A DNA stretch of 64,000 bases from Ga0077527 sp964433345 (GCA_964433345.1 CAYSQJ010000005.1:124001-188000), one strand, 5' to 3'; positions 49,553 through 57,836 are shown, counted from the first letter of the stretch. Notes: generated from the letters alone by a model not told the origin. Numbers and translations are program-made.

Positions 49553-50772
49553 GGCTGTTTTCCCCCGGCTGCGCGGTACTTGTCGTAGAGCACGCCTTCC
49601 GCGAACAGCGCCGCGATCTCGGCGTTGCTGCAGCCGAGGCTGCGCACGGTATCTTCGGTATGCTGGCCGAGCCAGGGCGCGGGCCTGCGGATCGCGGTCA
49701 GCTCGCCGCTCGACTTGACGGGGATGCCCAGCGATTTCATGCGGCCGATTTTCGGGTGGTCGTACTCGACTACCATGTTGCGCGCCTTGATGTGCGGGTC
49801 GCCCAGGATCTGGCTGTAGGTGTAGACCGGTCCGCCCGGCACCTGCGCTTCATCGAGCTTTTCGACCCAGTGCGCGGTCGGTGCGGTGGCGAAGACCTTT
49901 TCGATCTCGGCCTCCAGTTCGTCGATGTTCTTCAGCCGCGAGGGCAGGTCCTTGAAACGCGGGTCGGTGAGCCACTCCGGCCTGTTGCAGGTGATGGTGC
50001 AGAAATTGGTCCACAGCTTGTTGTTGTTGGCGCCGACCGTGACATAGCCGTCCTGCGTCCTGTAGGCCTGGTACGGCGTCGAGCGCCGGTGGCGGGTTCC
50101 GGTGGCCAGCGGTTCCTCGCCGCCGCCGAAGAAGGCGCCGGATTCCCAGTGCGTCCAGGCCAGTCCCGCCTCGAGCAGTGAGGTCTCGACGTACTGGCCC
50201 TTGCCGTGGCGCAGCTTGCCGATGTAGGCGCCGAGGATCGCGTAGAGCGCGGTGACGCCGCTGGCGATGTCGTTCATCGCGATGCCGACCTTGGCCGGCC
50301 GGCCGCCGGGGGCGCCGGTCATCATCATGATGCCGGACATGCCCTGGGCGACGATGTCAAAGCCGCCCTTGTGGCCGTAGGGCCCCGTCTGGCCGAAACC
50401 CGACATTGAGGCGTAGATCACACCCGGATTGAATTTGCTGACACTGTCATAGTCGATGCCCAGTTTTTTCACCACGCCGGGCCGGAAATTCTCGGTAATG
50501 ATGTCGGCCTTGGCGGCGAGCTTCATGAAAATCTCCTTGCCGCGCGGGTCTTTCATGTTGATGCCTATGCTTTTCTTGTTGCGGTTGAGCACCGCGAAGC
50601 AATAGGACTCGTCGTTGACCTTCGGTTCGAAGCGCCGCGAGCCGTCGCCCTCGGGAAAATTCTCGACCTTGATGATGTCGGCGCCCATGTCCCCCAGCAC
50701 CATGGTGCAGTATGGGCCCGCCATGACGGTGGTCAGGTCGAGGACAGTGACGCCTTCAAGCGGAAGTGCCAT
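49549..50772 (-). CDS. CaiB/BaiF-family (class III) CoA-transferase A
   Basis: 407 residues from ATG 50772; in-frame starts at 50787 and 50829 exist. The N-terminal LEGVTVLDLTTVMAGPYCTM is followed by the CoA-binding RNKKSIGINMKDPRGKEIF and the catalytic Asp139 in GGFDIVAQGMSGIM. Enzymes of this family move CoA between carboxylic acids such as oxalate, carnitine, succinate or mesaconate. It is monocistronic apart from the 4-base-overlapping sugE. It is divergent from the first gene of the four-Bug array, so the transferase and that receptor may share regulation. Confidence 0.9.
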   Translation of the reverse strand: MALPLEGVTVLDLTTVMAGPYCTMVLGDMGADIIKVENFPEGDGSRRFEPKVNDESYCFAVLNRNKKSIGINMKDPRGKEIFMKLAAKADIITENFRPGVVKKLGIDYDSVSKFNPGVIYASMSGFGQTGPYGHKGGFDIVAQGMSGIMMMTGAPGGRPAKVGIAMNDIASGVTALYAILGAYIGKLRHGKGQYVETSLLEAGLAWTHWESGAFFGGGEEPLATGTRHRRSTPYQAYRTQDGYVTVGANNNKLWTNFCTITCNRPEWLTDPRFKDLPSRLKNIDELEAEIEKVFATAPTAHWVEKLDEAQVPGGPVYTYSQILGDPHIKARNMVVEYDHPKIGRMKSLGIPVKSSGELTAIRRPAPWLGQHTEDTVRSLGCSNAEIAALFAEGVLYDKYRAAGGKQP

Positions 50773-50918
50773 GGGGAAATGCTCCATTCTGGTGCGTCGC
50801 CGGCAAGGGCGATGCCTGGGATCGGACACGGGAACGGCGGGATCCGTTCATCAGTAAGTCATGAAAAACCGTGTGTTAGGCGCATTTTAGCGCGGTCGCG
50901 CAACCGCGAATATGAACG

Positions 50919-50947
50919 TTGCCTCATCACCTTATGTCACACATAAT
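50919..50947 (+). promoter_or_regulatory. Sigma70-like promoter of Bug receptor 6 with overlapping palindrome
   Basis: TTGCCT (50919-50924), 17-base spacer, CATAAT (50942-50947), ending about 40 bases before the ATG. A perfect 15-base palindrome TTATGTCACACATAA (50932-50946) covers the -10 and would block the promoter if a repressor bound it. Confidence 0.55.
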
Positions 50948-50988
50948 GGAATCGGCTTCGAGCCCATAACCATAAAAGGAGGAGTGTC

Positions 50989-51957
50989 ATGAACTCAGCT
51001 ATTCGTTTGGCTACGCTGCTGATGGCCGGGGCGCTGGCCTCGCCCCTGGCTGTATCAGCACAGAAGTATCCGGAAAAACCGGTACGGGTGGTGATCGTAT
51101 TCCCGCCCGGCGGCTCCAACGACGTGGTCGGGCGCATCGTGTTCCAGAAGGTGTCGGAACTGGCCGGCCAGCAGTTCGTCATCGACAACCGCGGCGGCGC
51201 GGCGGGGCAGATCGGCTCCGAAATCGTCGCCAAGAGCCCGGCTGACGGTTACACGGTGATGGTGCAGTCGACGACGCATGTTGCCAACGCCCACCTCTAC
51301 AAGAAACTCAACTATGACCCGCTGAAGGATTTTATCGGCATCACCACGCTGGCGCGCCAGGTGGGCATGCTGGTGGTGCATCCCTCCCTGCCTGCAAAGA
51401 ACGGCAAAGAACTGATCGCGCTGGCGAAGAAGCGGCCGGGAGAATTGGTCTACGCTTCGGCGGGCAACGGCAGCTATGTGCACCTGTCGATGGCGCTGAT
51501 GGCTGAGATGGCCGGCATCAGGATGGTGCATGTACCGTACAAGGGCGGCGGTCCTGCCGGCACCGCACTGATTGCGGGTGAAACCCAGGCCATGCTGGCG
51601 ACCATCGGCTCGCTGTTCCCGCATATCAAGTCCAAACGCGTGCGGCCTATCGGTGTCGCCACCGACAAGCGGGTGTCGCAGTTTCCGGATGTGCCGGCGA
51701 TCGCCGAGTTCGTGCCGGGCTATGACTTCACGGCCTGGGTCGGCAGTTTCGTCCCGGCGGGCACGCCGAAGGCGGTGGTCGACACGCTCAATGCGCTGCT
51801 GGGCAAGGCGCTCGCCGACCCCGGGGTCACCGAAAAACTGGTCGCGCAGACGCTGGATCCGATGCATATCTCCCCGGAGCAGTTCGCCGCAAGGCTCAAG
51901 TCTGACTACGACAAGTACGAGAAGGTGGTGAAAATCAGCGGCGCCAGGGTCGACTGA
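50989..51957 (+). CDS. Bug-family periplasmic solute receptor 6
   Basis: 322 residues; ATG 50989 follows AAAGGAGGAGTGTC. The signal peptide ends near residue 24 (SPLAVSAQKYP). Blocks include RVVIVFPPGGSNDVVGRIVF, IDNRGGAAGQIGSEIVAKSP, YASAGNGSYVHLSMAL and VHVPYKGGGPAGTALIAGE. It is the first of four consecutive receptors that share the SNDVVGR/SNDIAGR signature and the QVGMLVVHPSLP block, a subgroup separate from receptors 1-5. It has its own promoter. The ligand is unknown. Confidence 0.9.
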   Translation: MNSAIRLATLLMAGALASPLAVSAQKYPEKPVRVVIVFPPGGSNDVVGRIVFQKVSELAGQQFVIDNRGGAAGQIGSEIVAKSPADGYTVMVQSTTHVANAHLYKKLNYDPLKDFIGITTLARQVGMLVVHPSLPAKNGKELIALAKKRPGELVYASAGNGSYVHLSMALMAEMAGIRMVHVPYKGGGPAGTALIAGETQAMLATIGSLFPHIKSKRVRPIGVATDKRVSQFPDVPAIAEFVPGYDFTAWVGSFVPAGTPKAVVDTLNALLGKALADPGVTEKLVAQTLDPMHISPEQFAARLKSDYDKYEKVVKISGARVD

Positions 51958-52044
51958 CCAACCGGCCGGGCGCGGCTTCTCCACCGCGTCCGGCTGGCGG
52001 CGGAACAATCCGTTGCGGACCATGTCCGAGCAACGTCCCCGGCG

Positions 52045-52074
52045 TTGAACTGCGGGACAGTTGTCGCGGATAAT
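52045..52074 (+). promoter_or_regulatory. Sigma70-like promoter of Bug receptor 7
   Basis: TTGAAC (52045-52050), 18-base spacer, GATAAT (52069-52074). It lies in the 167-base gap after receptor 6, where no terminator hairpin was found. Confidence 0.45.
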
Positions 52075-52124
52075 CCGCCCCCGCGCCGCCATGCGGCGTT
52101 TCCTGAACTCTCGGAGAACAATCC

Positions 52125-53096
52125 ATGTATCGAAGCATTTCCAGCCTCGCGGCTGTGATGGCCGGCGCGCTGCTGTTCGCGCCCGGACTCGTGATTGCGC
52201 AGAACTATCCGGTCAAGCCGGTGCGGGTGATCATTCCCTGGCCCCCGGGCGGCTCGAATGACATTGCAGGGCGCCTGGTGATGCAAAAGATGAGTGAAAA
52301 CGTCGGCCAGCAGTTCGTCATAGACAATCGCGGCGGTGCATCCGGCATCGTCGGGTCCGACATGGTCGCGAAAAGCCCGGCCGACGGTTACGTGATCATG
52401 GTGCACTCGACGACACATGTGTCCAATCCGCATCTTTATCGCAAGGTGCCCTATGACACGATGAAGGATTTTGTCGGCATCTCGCCACTGGCGCGACAGG
52501 TCGGCATGCTGGTGGTGCATCCCTCGCTGCCGGTGAAGACAGTCAGGGAGTTCATCGATCTCGGCCGCAAGCAGCCCAATGCCATTACCTATTCCTCGTC
52601 GGGCAACGGCAGCTTCGTACACCTCGGCATGGCGCTGCTCAATTCGATGAGCAACACGAAGATGGTGCATGTGCCGTACAAGGGCGGTGGCCCGGCCGCG
52701 GTCGCGATTTCCTCGGGCGAAGTGCAGGCGATGATGGCCACCGTCGGCTCCGTGATTCCGCACATCAACTCGAAACGCCTGCGCCCGATTGCGGTGACTT
52801 CCGACGAATCGATCTCGCAGTTCCCGCAGGTGCCGCCGATTGCCTCGGTGGTGAAGGGTTACGAGTTCACTGCCTGGATCGGCGCGCTGGCGCCTGCCGG
52901 CGTGCCCAAGCCGATCGTCGACCGCCTCAACGCCGAGATCCAGAAGGCGCTTAAGGACAAGGGGGTTTCCGAGAAGCTGAGTGCGCAGACCTTGGATCCG
53001 ATGTTCATGACGCCTGAACAGTTCGCTGCCCGGCTCAAGTCCGATTACGACAAGTACGCGAAGGTGATCAAGGAGACGGGCGCCAGGGTCGACTGA
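52125..53096 (+). CDS. Bug-family periplasmic solute receptor 7
   Basis: 323 residues; the ATG follows CTCGGAGAACAATCC. The signal peptide ends near residue 25 (LVIAQNYP). It is very close to receptor 8: the two share long runs such as QVGMLVVHPSLPVKTV, MSNTKMVHVPYKGGGPAAVA and LDPMFMTPEQFAARLKSDYD. This looks like a recent tandem duplication. It is followed by an intrinsic terminator. Confidence 0.9.
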   Translation: MYRSISSLAAVMAGALLFAPGLVIAQNYPVKPVRVIIPWPPGGSNDIAGRLVMQKMSENVGQQFVIDNRGGASGIVGSDMVAKSPADGYVIMVHSTTHVSNPHLYRKVPYDTMKDFVGISPLARQVGMLVVHPSLPVKTVREFIDLGRKQPNAITYSSSGNGSFVHLGMALLNSMSNTKMVHVPYKGGGPAAVAISSGEVQAMMATVGSVIPHINSKRLRPIAVTSDESISQFPQVPPIASVVKGYEFTAWIGALAPAGVPKPIVDRLNAEIQKALKDKGVSEKLSAQTLDPMFMTPEQFAARLKSDYDKYAKVIKETGARVD

Positions 53097-53118
53097 CCGG
53101 TGTTCCTGCTGCATGAAG

Positions 53119-53145
53119 AAAGCCGGCGCCCGCGCCGGCTTTTTT
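53119..53145 (+). terminator. Intrinsic terminator after Bug receptor 7
   Basis: AAAGCCGGCGC / GCGCCGGCTTTTTT hairpin with a T tract, 23 bases after the stop codon. Confidence 0.92.
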
Positions 53146-53154
53146 GCGTCCGGT

Positions 53155-53183
53155 TTGTGGTCACCGGGCATTTTGTCCATAAT
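53155..53183 (+). promoter_or_regulatory. Sigma70-like promoter of Bug receptor 8
   Basis: TTGTGG (53155-53160), 17-base spacer, CATAAT (53178-53183). It lies directly behind the terminator of the preceding receptor gene. Confidence 0.5.
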
Positions 53184-53239
53184 GTGTGCGAGCCGGCGTC
53201 GGTAGCGGCACGGTTTCCCATAACAACAGGAGGAGATGG

Positions 53240-54226
53240 ATGATGAACAGCAACAGCATGATGTGCCGCGCGCCGCTGCTTGCGGCACTGGCAGCAACGG
53301 CCTGGGCGGTTTCACCTGCGCTGCAGGCGCAGAACTATCCCTCAAAACCGGTGCGGGTCATTGTGGCCTGGCCGCCGGGTGGTGCCAACGACATCGCCGG
53401 CCGCATCGTCGCGCAGAAGCTCACCGAGAACACAGGCCAGCAGTTCGTCATCGACAACCGTGCCGGCGCTTCCGGCATTCTCGGCTCCGACCTGGTGGCG
53501 AAGAGTCCGGCCGACGGCTACACGATCTTGGTGCATTCGGCCACGCACATGTCGAATCCGCATCTCTACAGCAAGGTCCCGTACGACACGCTGAAGGATT
53601 TTGTCGGCGTCTCGCCGCTCGGCCGCCAGGTCGGCATGCTGGTGGTGCATCCCTCGCTGCCGGTGAAGACGGTCAAGGAATTCATCGACCTCGGTCGCAA
53701 GCGGCCCAACGACATCACTTATTCCTCATCCGGCAACGGCAGCTTCGTGCACCTGGCGATGGCGCTGATCAACTCGATGAGCAACACGAAGATGGTGCAC
53801 GTGCCGTACAAGGGCGGTGGACCGGCCGCGGTGGCGATTGCTTCGGGTGAGGTGCAGGCAATGACAGCCACTGTCGGATCGGTGATTCCGCATCTCAACG
53901 CGAAACGCCTGCGCCCGGTTGCGGTGACTTCCGAGGATCGCATCAGGCAATTCCCGGATGTTCCGGCGGTCGGTGAAACCATCAAGGGCTACGAGTTCAC
54001 GGCCTGGGTCGGCACCTTCGCGCCGGCAAAAACGCCGAAGGACATCGTCGATCGTCTGAATGCGGAGATCCAGAAGGCGATGAAGGACAAGGGTGTTGCT
54101 GACAAACTCGGCGCGCAGACGCTGGATCCGATGTTCATGACGCCGGAGCAGTTTGCCGCGCGCCTGAAGTCCGATTACGACAAGTACGGCAGGCTGATCA
54201 AGGAGACAGGAGCCAAAGCCGGCTGA
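53240..54226 (+). CDS. Bug-family periplasmic solute receptor 8
   Basis: 328 residues from ATG 53240 (ATG 53243 equally possible), behind AGGAGGAG. The signal peptide ends near residue 30 (AVSPALQAQNYP). It is the near twin of receptor 7. Differences include GGANDIAGRIVAQKLTENTG at the N-terminal ligand loop (receptor 7 has GGSNDIAGRLVMQKMSENVG) and VTSEDRIRQFPDVPAVGETI further on, so ligand preference may have drifted. It has its own promoter and terminator. Confidence 0.9.
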   Translation: MMNSNSMMCRAPLLAALAATAWAVSPALQAQNYPSKPVRVIVAWPPGGANDIAGRIVAQKLTENTGQQFVIDNRAGASGILGSDLVAKSPADGYTILVHSATHMSNPHLYSKVPYDTLKDFVGVSPLGRQVGMLVVHPSLPVKTVKEFIDLGRKRPNDITYSSSGNGSFVHLAMALINSMSNTKMVHVPYKGGGPAAVAIASGEVQAMTATVGSVIPHLNAKRLRPVAVTSEDRIRQFPDVPAVGETIKGYEFTAWVGTFAPAKTPKDIVDRLNAEIQKAMKDKGVADKLGAQTLDPMFMTPEQFAARLKSDYDKYGRLIKETGAKAG

Positions 54227-54249
54227 ACGTCATAACGACCATATCGTGC

Positions 54250-54279
54250 AAAAGCCGGCGCCTGTCGCCGGCTTTTTTT
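54250..54279 (+). terminator. Intrinsic terminator after Bug receptor 8
   Basis: AAAAGCCGGCG / CGCCGGCTTTTTTT hairpin. It is nearly the same sequence as the terminator after receptor 7, consistent with duplication of a gene-plus-terminator unit. Confidence 0.92.
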
Positions 54280-54289
54280 GTCCCGAACA

Positions 54290-54318
54290 TTGTAGAGGGG
54301 GGTGGTTTTCCGGATAAT
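54290..54318 (+). promoter_or_regulatory. Sigma70-like promoter of Bug receptor 9
   Basis: TTGTAG (54290-54295), 17-base spacer, GATAAT (54313-54318), immediately after the preceding terminator. Confidence 0.5.
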
Positions 54319-54369
54319 CGGGCACAGTCCCGCGCGATGAACGCGGGGGCATACTGAAGGAGGAAATAC

Positions 54370-55344
54370 ATGAAAGCAGTACTCAGCATTGCCGGCGTTG
54401 CGCTGGTTGCAGCGTTTGGCGCGCCATTGGCGGTTCAGGCGCAGAATTATCCGTCCAAGGTTGTGCGCGTGGTCATTCCCTGGCCACCGGGCGGCTCCAA
54501 CGATGTGGTCGGTCGCGTCGTGATGCAGAAGGTGTCGGAAGCCCTTGGCCAGCAGTTCGTCATCGACAACCGCGGGGGCGCATCGGGTTCGATCGGCGCC
54601 GACGTCGTCGCCAAGGCTGCTCCCGATGGCTACACCATCATGGTGCACTCGACGACCCATGTCGGCAACGCCCATCTCTACGGCAAGAAGCTCGCATACG
54701 ACACGCTGAAGGATTTTACCGGCATCGGCAGGCTTTCAGCACAGCCCGGCGTGCTCACCGTGCATCCCTCGCTGCCGGTGAAAAACGTCAAGGAGTTCAT
54801 CGCACTGGCCAAATCACGGCCGGGCCAGATCAACTATTCGTCTTCTGGCAACGGCAGCGCGCCTCATTTGCAGATGGCGCTGCTGATCTCGATGACCGGC
54901 ATCAAGATCACCCACGTGCCGTACAAAGGCGGCGCGCCACAGGTCACGGCGCTGATGGCCGGCGAGACGCAAGCCTCGTTCGCCACTGTGGGCACGGTGA
55001 TCAACCACATCCGCAACGGCAAGCTGCGTCCGCTGGGTCTGGGTTCGACCAATCCGAGCAAGGCACTGCCGAATGTGCCGACGCTGTCGGAATCAGGCGT
55101 TCCCGGCTACGACATGAGCCCGTGGATTGGCGCCTTCGCGCCGGCCGGCACGCCGAAGCCGATCATCGACCGCCTCAACGCCGAGATCAACAAGGCGCTG
55201 GCGTTGCCCGAGGTGATCAAGACCCTGGAAAACCAGGCACTGGATCCTTCACCGACCACGGTGGACCAGTTCAATGCCACGATCAAGGCTGATTACGAGA
55301 AGTACGGCAAGCTGATCAAGATGACCGGCGCCAAGGTCGAATAA
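54370..55344 (+). CDS. Bug-family periplasmic solute receptor 9
   Basis: 324 residues; ATG 54370 follows GAAGGAGGAAATAC. The signal peptide ends near residue 25 (PLAVQAQNYP). It is more distant from receptors 6-8: it has PGVLTVHPSLPVKNVKEFI and THVPYKGGAPQVTALMAGET (GGAP where the others have GGGP) and a different C-terminus. It is the last of the array, followed by a terminator and then the acyl-CoA gene module. Confidence 0.9.
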   Translation: MKAVLSIAGVALVAAFGAPLAVQAQNYPSKVVRVVIPWPPGGSNDVVGRVVMQKVSEALGQQFVIDNRGGASGSIGADVVAKAAPDGYTIMVHSTTHVGNAHLYGKKLAYDTLKDFTGIGRLSAQPGVLTVHPSLPVKNVKEFIALAKSRPGQINYSSSGNGSAPHLQMALLISMTGIKITHVPYKGGAPQVTALMAGETQASFATVGTVINHIRNGKLRPLGLGSTNPSKALPNVPTLSESGVPGYDMSPWIGAFAPAGTPKPIIDRLNAEINKALALPEVIKTLENQALDPSPTTVDQFNATIKADYEKYGKLIKMTGAKVE

Positions 55345-55370
55345 CCAAACTGGTGATTTCTGTTGAAGCT

Positions 55371-55400
55371 GCAGGCGCGGATTCCGCGCCTGCTTTTTTT
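55371..55400 (+). terminator. Intrinsic terminator after Bug receptor 9
   Basis: GCAGGCGCGG / CCGCGCCTGC stem followed by seven T, 26 bases after the stop codon. It separates the Bug array from the acyl-CoA module. Confidence 0.92.
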
Positions 55401-55431
55401 GTGGTGATCGAAGGAAGGGCGGGGCAGGCGC

Positions 55432-56226
55432 ATGGATCTGGGCATCAAGGGTGAATGGGCGCTGGTCGTAGGCGCCAGCGAAGGCATCGGTTACGAATGC
55501 GCGAAGGGGCTGCTGGAAGAGGGCGCCGAGGTGATGATCTGTTCGCGCAGCGCGGACAGGCTGAAGCAGGCCGCGGCTGAACTGGAGCGCGCCACCGGAC
55601 GTGCGGTGCGCTGGTTCGCAGCCGACGTGACCAAGGCCGGCGATGTGGCGGCGCTGCAGTCCTGGCTTGTGCAGCAGACCGGCCGGCTCGACATCCTGGT
55701 GTCGGCGGTCGGCGGCAGCCAGCGCGCGCTGTTCGGCGAGCTCGACGACGCCGCCTGGTATGCGAATTACGAATTCAACGTGATGGGCACGGTGCGTGTG
55801 ATCCGCGCGGCGCTGGAACCGCTCAAGCAGTCGGTGAAAGGCGGGCGCATCGTGATCCTCGGCGCGGCGGGTCCGCGCATGCCCTATCCGCACCAGCTGG
55901 TGTCCAATGTGCACAAGGCCGGGCTGATCGCGATGGTGAAGACGCTCGGCGTCGAGTTTTTGCCCTTCAATATCCGGGTCAATTCGGTGTCGCCGGGGCG
56001 CACGATGACTGGATTGTGGACAAAACGGATCGCCGGACTCTCGCAGGAACGCGGCGTGCCGGCGGAGCAGATTGCCGCCGAGTTCACGCATGAAATCCCG
56101 ATGGGCCGCTTCGGCAGGCCGGAAGAGATCGCGCCGATGGTGGTGTTCCTCGCCTCGCACAAGACCAGCTACGTCACCTGCCAGTCGATCCTGGTGGACG
56201 GCGGCATCGCAAGGGGCCTGATCTAG
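55432..56226 (+). CDS. Short-chain dehydrogenase/reductase
   Basis: 264 residues. The cofactor motif reads GASEGIGYECAKGLLEEGAE, and NADPH or NADH preference is unclear (ICSRSADRLKQ suggests NADP). ILVSAVGGSQ stands for the usual N-N-A-G. The catalytic region is atypical: GAAGPRMPYPHQLVSNVHKAG has His where the classical catalytic Tyr of YxxxK is expected, while the Lys is kept. NSVSPGRTMTGLW and the C-terminal VTCQSILVDGG are normal. The altered Tyr makes a standard alcohol dehydrogenase role uncertain. It is first in the acyl-CoA gene set. Confidence 0.85.
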   Translation: MDLGIKGEWALVVGASEGIGYECAKGLLEEGAEVMICSRSADRLKQAAAELERATGRAVRWFAADVTKAGDVAALQSWLVQQTGRLDILVSAVGGSQRALFGELDDAAWYANYEFNVMGTVRVIRAALEPLKQSVKGGRIVILGAAGPRMPYPHQLVSNVHKAGLIAMVKTLGVEFLPFNIRVNSVSPGRTMTGLWTKRIAGLSQERGVPAEQIAAEFTHEIPMGRFGRPEEIAPMVVFLASHKTSYVTCQSILVDGGIARGLI

Positions 56227-56277
56227 CCGGCCCTCACCCCCGACCCCTCTTCCTCGGGGGGGGCGAAGGTGATATGC

Positions 56278-56303
56278 GATGGCCGTGCATCCGCACGGCC
56301 ATC
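56278..56303. terminator. GC-rich hairpin after the SDR gene
   Basis: GATGGCCGTGC / GCACGGCCATC forms a perfect 11-bp stem with a 4-base loop, about 50 bases past the stop. No T tract follows, so it could be a weak terminator or a processing site. The rest of the 330-base gap (56227-56556) holds a C-rich CCCTCACCCCCGACCCC stretch at 56230-56248 and the small frame at 56474. Confidence 0.45.
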
Positions 56304-56473
56304 TGAATGAAACGGGCGACCTTGCGCGCAGCTTGATCTGAACGAACTTCCGGGGCGCGTCCGTATCGTGGCGGACGCTCGGTCCGCGGTTGCCGCTGCC
56401 CGGCTAATTGGGCATTATCTGCGGGCGTGCAGGAACAACAAAAACACCGCCTGCCCGCCTGTCGGAGGAGATA

Positions 56474-56575
56474 ATGGCGCGTACCCGTACCGCCGGCATT
56501 GATCCGCAGCTGACCGCAGCACCCTCAGGATCAACAGCACAGACAGGAAAACCCGAATGTACGATCTTAAGTTGA
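56474..56575 (+). CDS. Possible 33-codon leader peptide overlapping the acyl-CoA dehydrogenase start
   Basis: ATG 56474 sits behind a very strong ribosome-binding site (CGGAGGAG at 56463-56470). The frame ends at TGA 56573-56575, 19 bases inside the dehydrogenase gene and in a different frame. The product (MARTRTAGIDPQLTAA...) has no recognised domain. Because the dehydrogenase start itself has only a weak site, translation of this frame could couple to or control it. Confidence 0.35.
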   Translation: MARTRTAGIDPQLTAAPSGSTAQTGKPECTILS

Positions 56576-57792
56576 CGGCGGAGCAACTCGAGTTCCGCGA
56601 TGCCATCCGCGATTTTGTCGAGCGCGAAGTCAAACCCGCGGCGACCGACCCCAAGCGGCTCGAGCCTTTCGAGAAGCCGCTGATGACGGATTTTCTGGAC
56701 CAGCTTTCGCAGATGGGACTGCGCGGCCTCGCGCTGCCGGAGGATGCGGGCGGGGCCGGCGCCGACCTGCTCACCCAATGCCTGCTGCTGGAGGAGATTG
56801 CCGCAGGCGATGTCGACCTTGCGATGGTGCTGGGCGAAACCGCACTGCTGGCGCGCGCCGCGCACGGTGCGATGAATGACGCGCAGCGCGCGCGCTGGCT
56901 GCCGAAGTTCGAGGCCGGCGACCGTTTCCACCTCGCGCTGATCGCGCGCGACGAAACGGTGCAACGCGCCTGGAGCTACCACCAGCCGGCGCCGGAAGAT
57001 GCCGAAATGATGGGCGAACCCGAACTGCTCGCCTCCCGTGACGGCAAGGGCTGGATCATCAAGGGACTGGCGCCCTTTGTCGCCAACGCGCCGGTCGCAG
57101 GGCTGTTCATCGTGCAGGCGAAGATCGACGGCGAACCGGGCACGGTGACCGTGCTGATCGGGCGGGATGCGAAAGGGCTGGAAATCGACGAAGCGCTGCC
57201 GGCATTCGGCGACGGCGGCGAGCGCGCGCGCTGGCACCACGGCGCGGTGGCCTCGGTGGCGCTGAACGATTGCAAGGTCGGCGCCGATGACGTGATTGCC
57301 GCCGATGCGGCGCATCGCATGCTGCAGTCCGACCTGGCCGCGCGGCGCATGCTGCAGACCGCGGCGGTCAATGTCGGCGTGGCGCGCGCGGCCTACGAGG
57401 CGGCGGTGGACTACGCAAAAATGCGCTGGCAGGGCGGACGCCACATCATCGAACACCAGTCCATCGGCATGAAACTCGCCGATGTCGCCATCCAGCTCGA
57501 GGCGGCGCGTGCGCTGGTGCTGAAGGCGGCGTGGATCGCCGATCATCCCGATGCCGTCGGCGAGCGCCATGTCAGCGATCTGCCCTGGCACGTGGTGGCG
57601 CGCAGCTTCACTGCGCAGGCACTGCACCGCGCGACGCTGGAATCAGCCGAATGTTTCGGCGCGATGGGCGTGATGCGCGACATGCCCTTGCAGAAGTATG
57701 TGCACGACACCCTGGTGTTGCAGCATTCCGTCGATAACGATCTCGCGGCGCCGCTGGCAGTGGCCGAGGCCGTTGCCGGTCATTCGCGGTGA
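56557..57792 (+). CDS. Acyl-CoA dehydrogenase-family protein 1
   Basis: 411 residues. The N-terminal helical domain (LTAEQLEFRDAIRDFVEREV, MGLRGLALPEDAGGAGADLL) is followed by a beta domain in which the usual FAD-contact T-E-P/S motif is degenerate (FHLALIARDETVQRAW). A C-terminal helical domain completes it (QGGRHIIEHQSIGMKLADVA, CFGAMGVMRDMPLQKYVHD). Oxidation of an acyl-CoA at C2-C3 is the family reaction, but the weak middle motifs mean it may be a partner subunit or act on an unusual substrate. A second dehydrogenase follows 44 bases downstream. Confidence 0.85.
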   Translation: MYDLKLTAEQLEFRDAIRDFVEREVKPAATDPKRLEPFEKPLMTDFLDQLSQMGLRGLALPEDAGGAGADLLTQCLLLEEIAAGDVDLAMVLGETALLARAAHGAMNDAQRARWLPKFEAGDRFHLALIARDETVQRAWSYHQPAPEDAEMMGEPELLASRDGKGWIIKGLAPFVANAPVAGLFIVQAKIDGEPGTVTVLIGRDAKGLEIDEALPAFGDGGERARWHHGAVASVALNDCKVGADDVIAADAAHRMLQSDLAARRMLQTAAVNVGVARAAYEAAVDYAKMRWQGGRHIIEHQSIGMKLADVAIQLEAARALVLKAAWIADHPDAVGERHVSDLPWHVVARSFTAQALHRATLESAECFGAMGVMRDMPLQKYVHDTLVLQHSVDNDLAAPLAVAEAVAGHSR

Positions 57793-57798
57793 TATAGC

Positions 57799-57830
57799 AA
57801 GTAATTGATTTTATTGATAAAATTTAAAGG
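57799..57830 (+). repeat. AT-rich element, copy 7
   Basis: Reads AAGTAATTGATTTTATTGAT then AAAATTTAAAGG. It runs directly into the ribosome-binding site (AAAGG) of the next dehydrogenase gene. The opposite strand contains AATCAATTACTTG, a perfect IHF-consensus match. ATTTTA/TAAAAT within it forms a small inverted repeat. Confidence 0.65.
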
Positions 57831-57836
57831 TTGATC

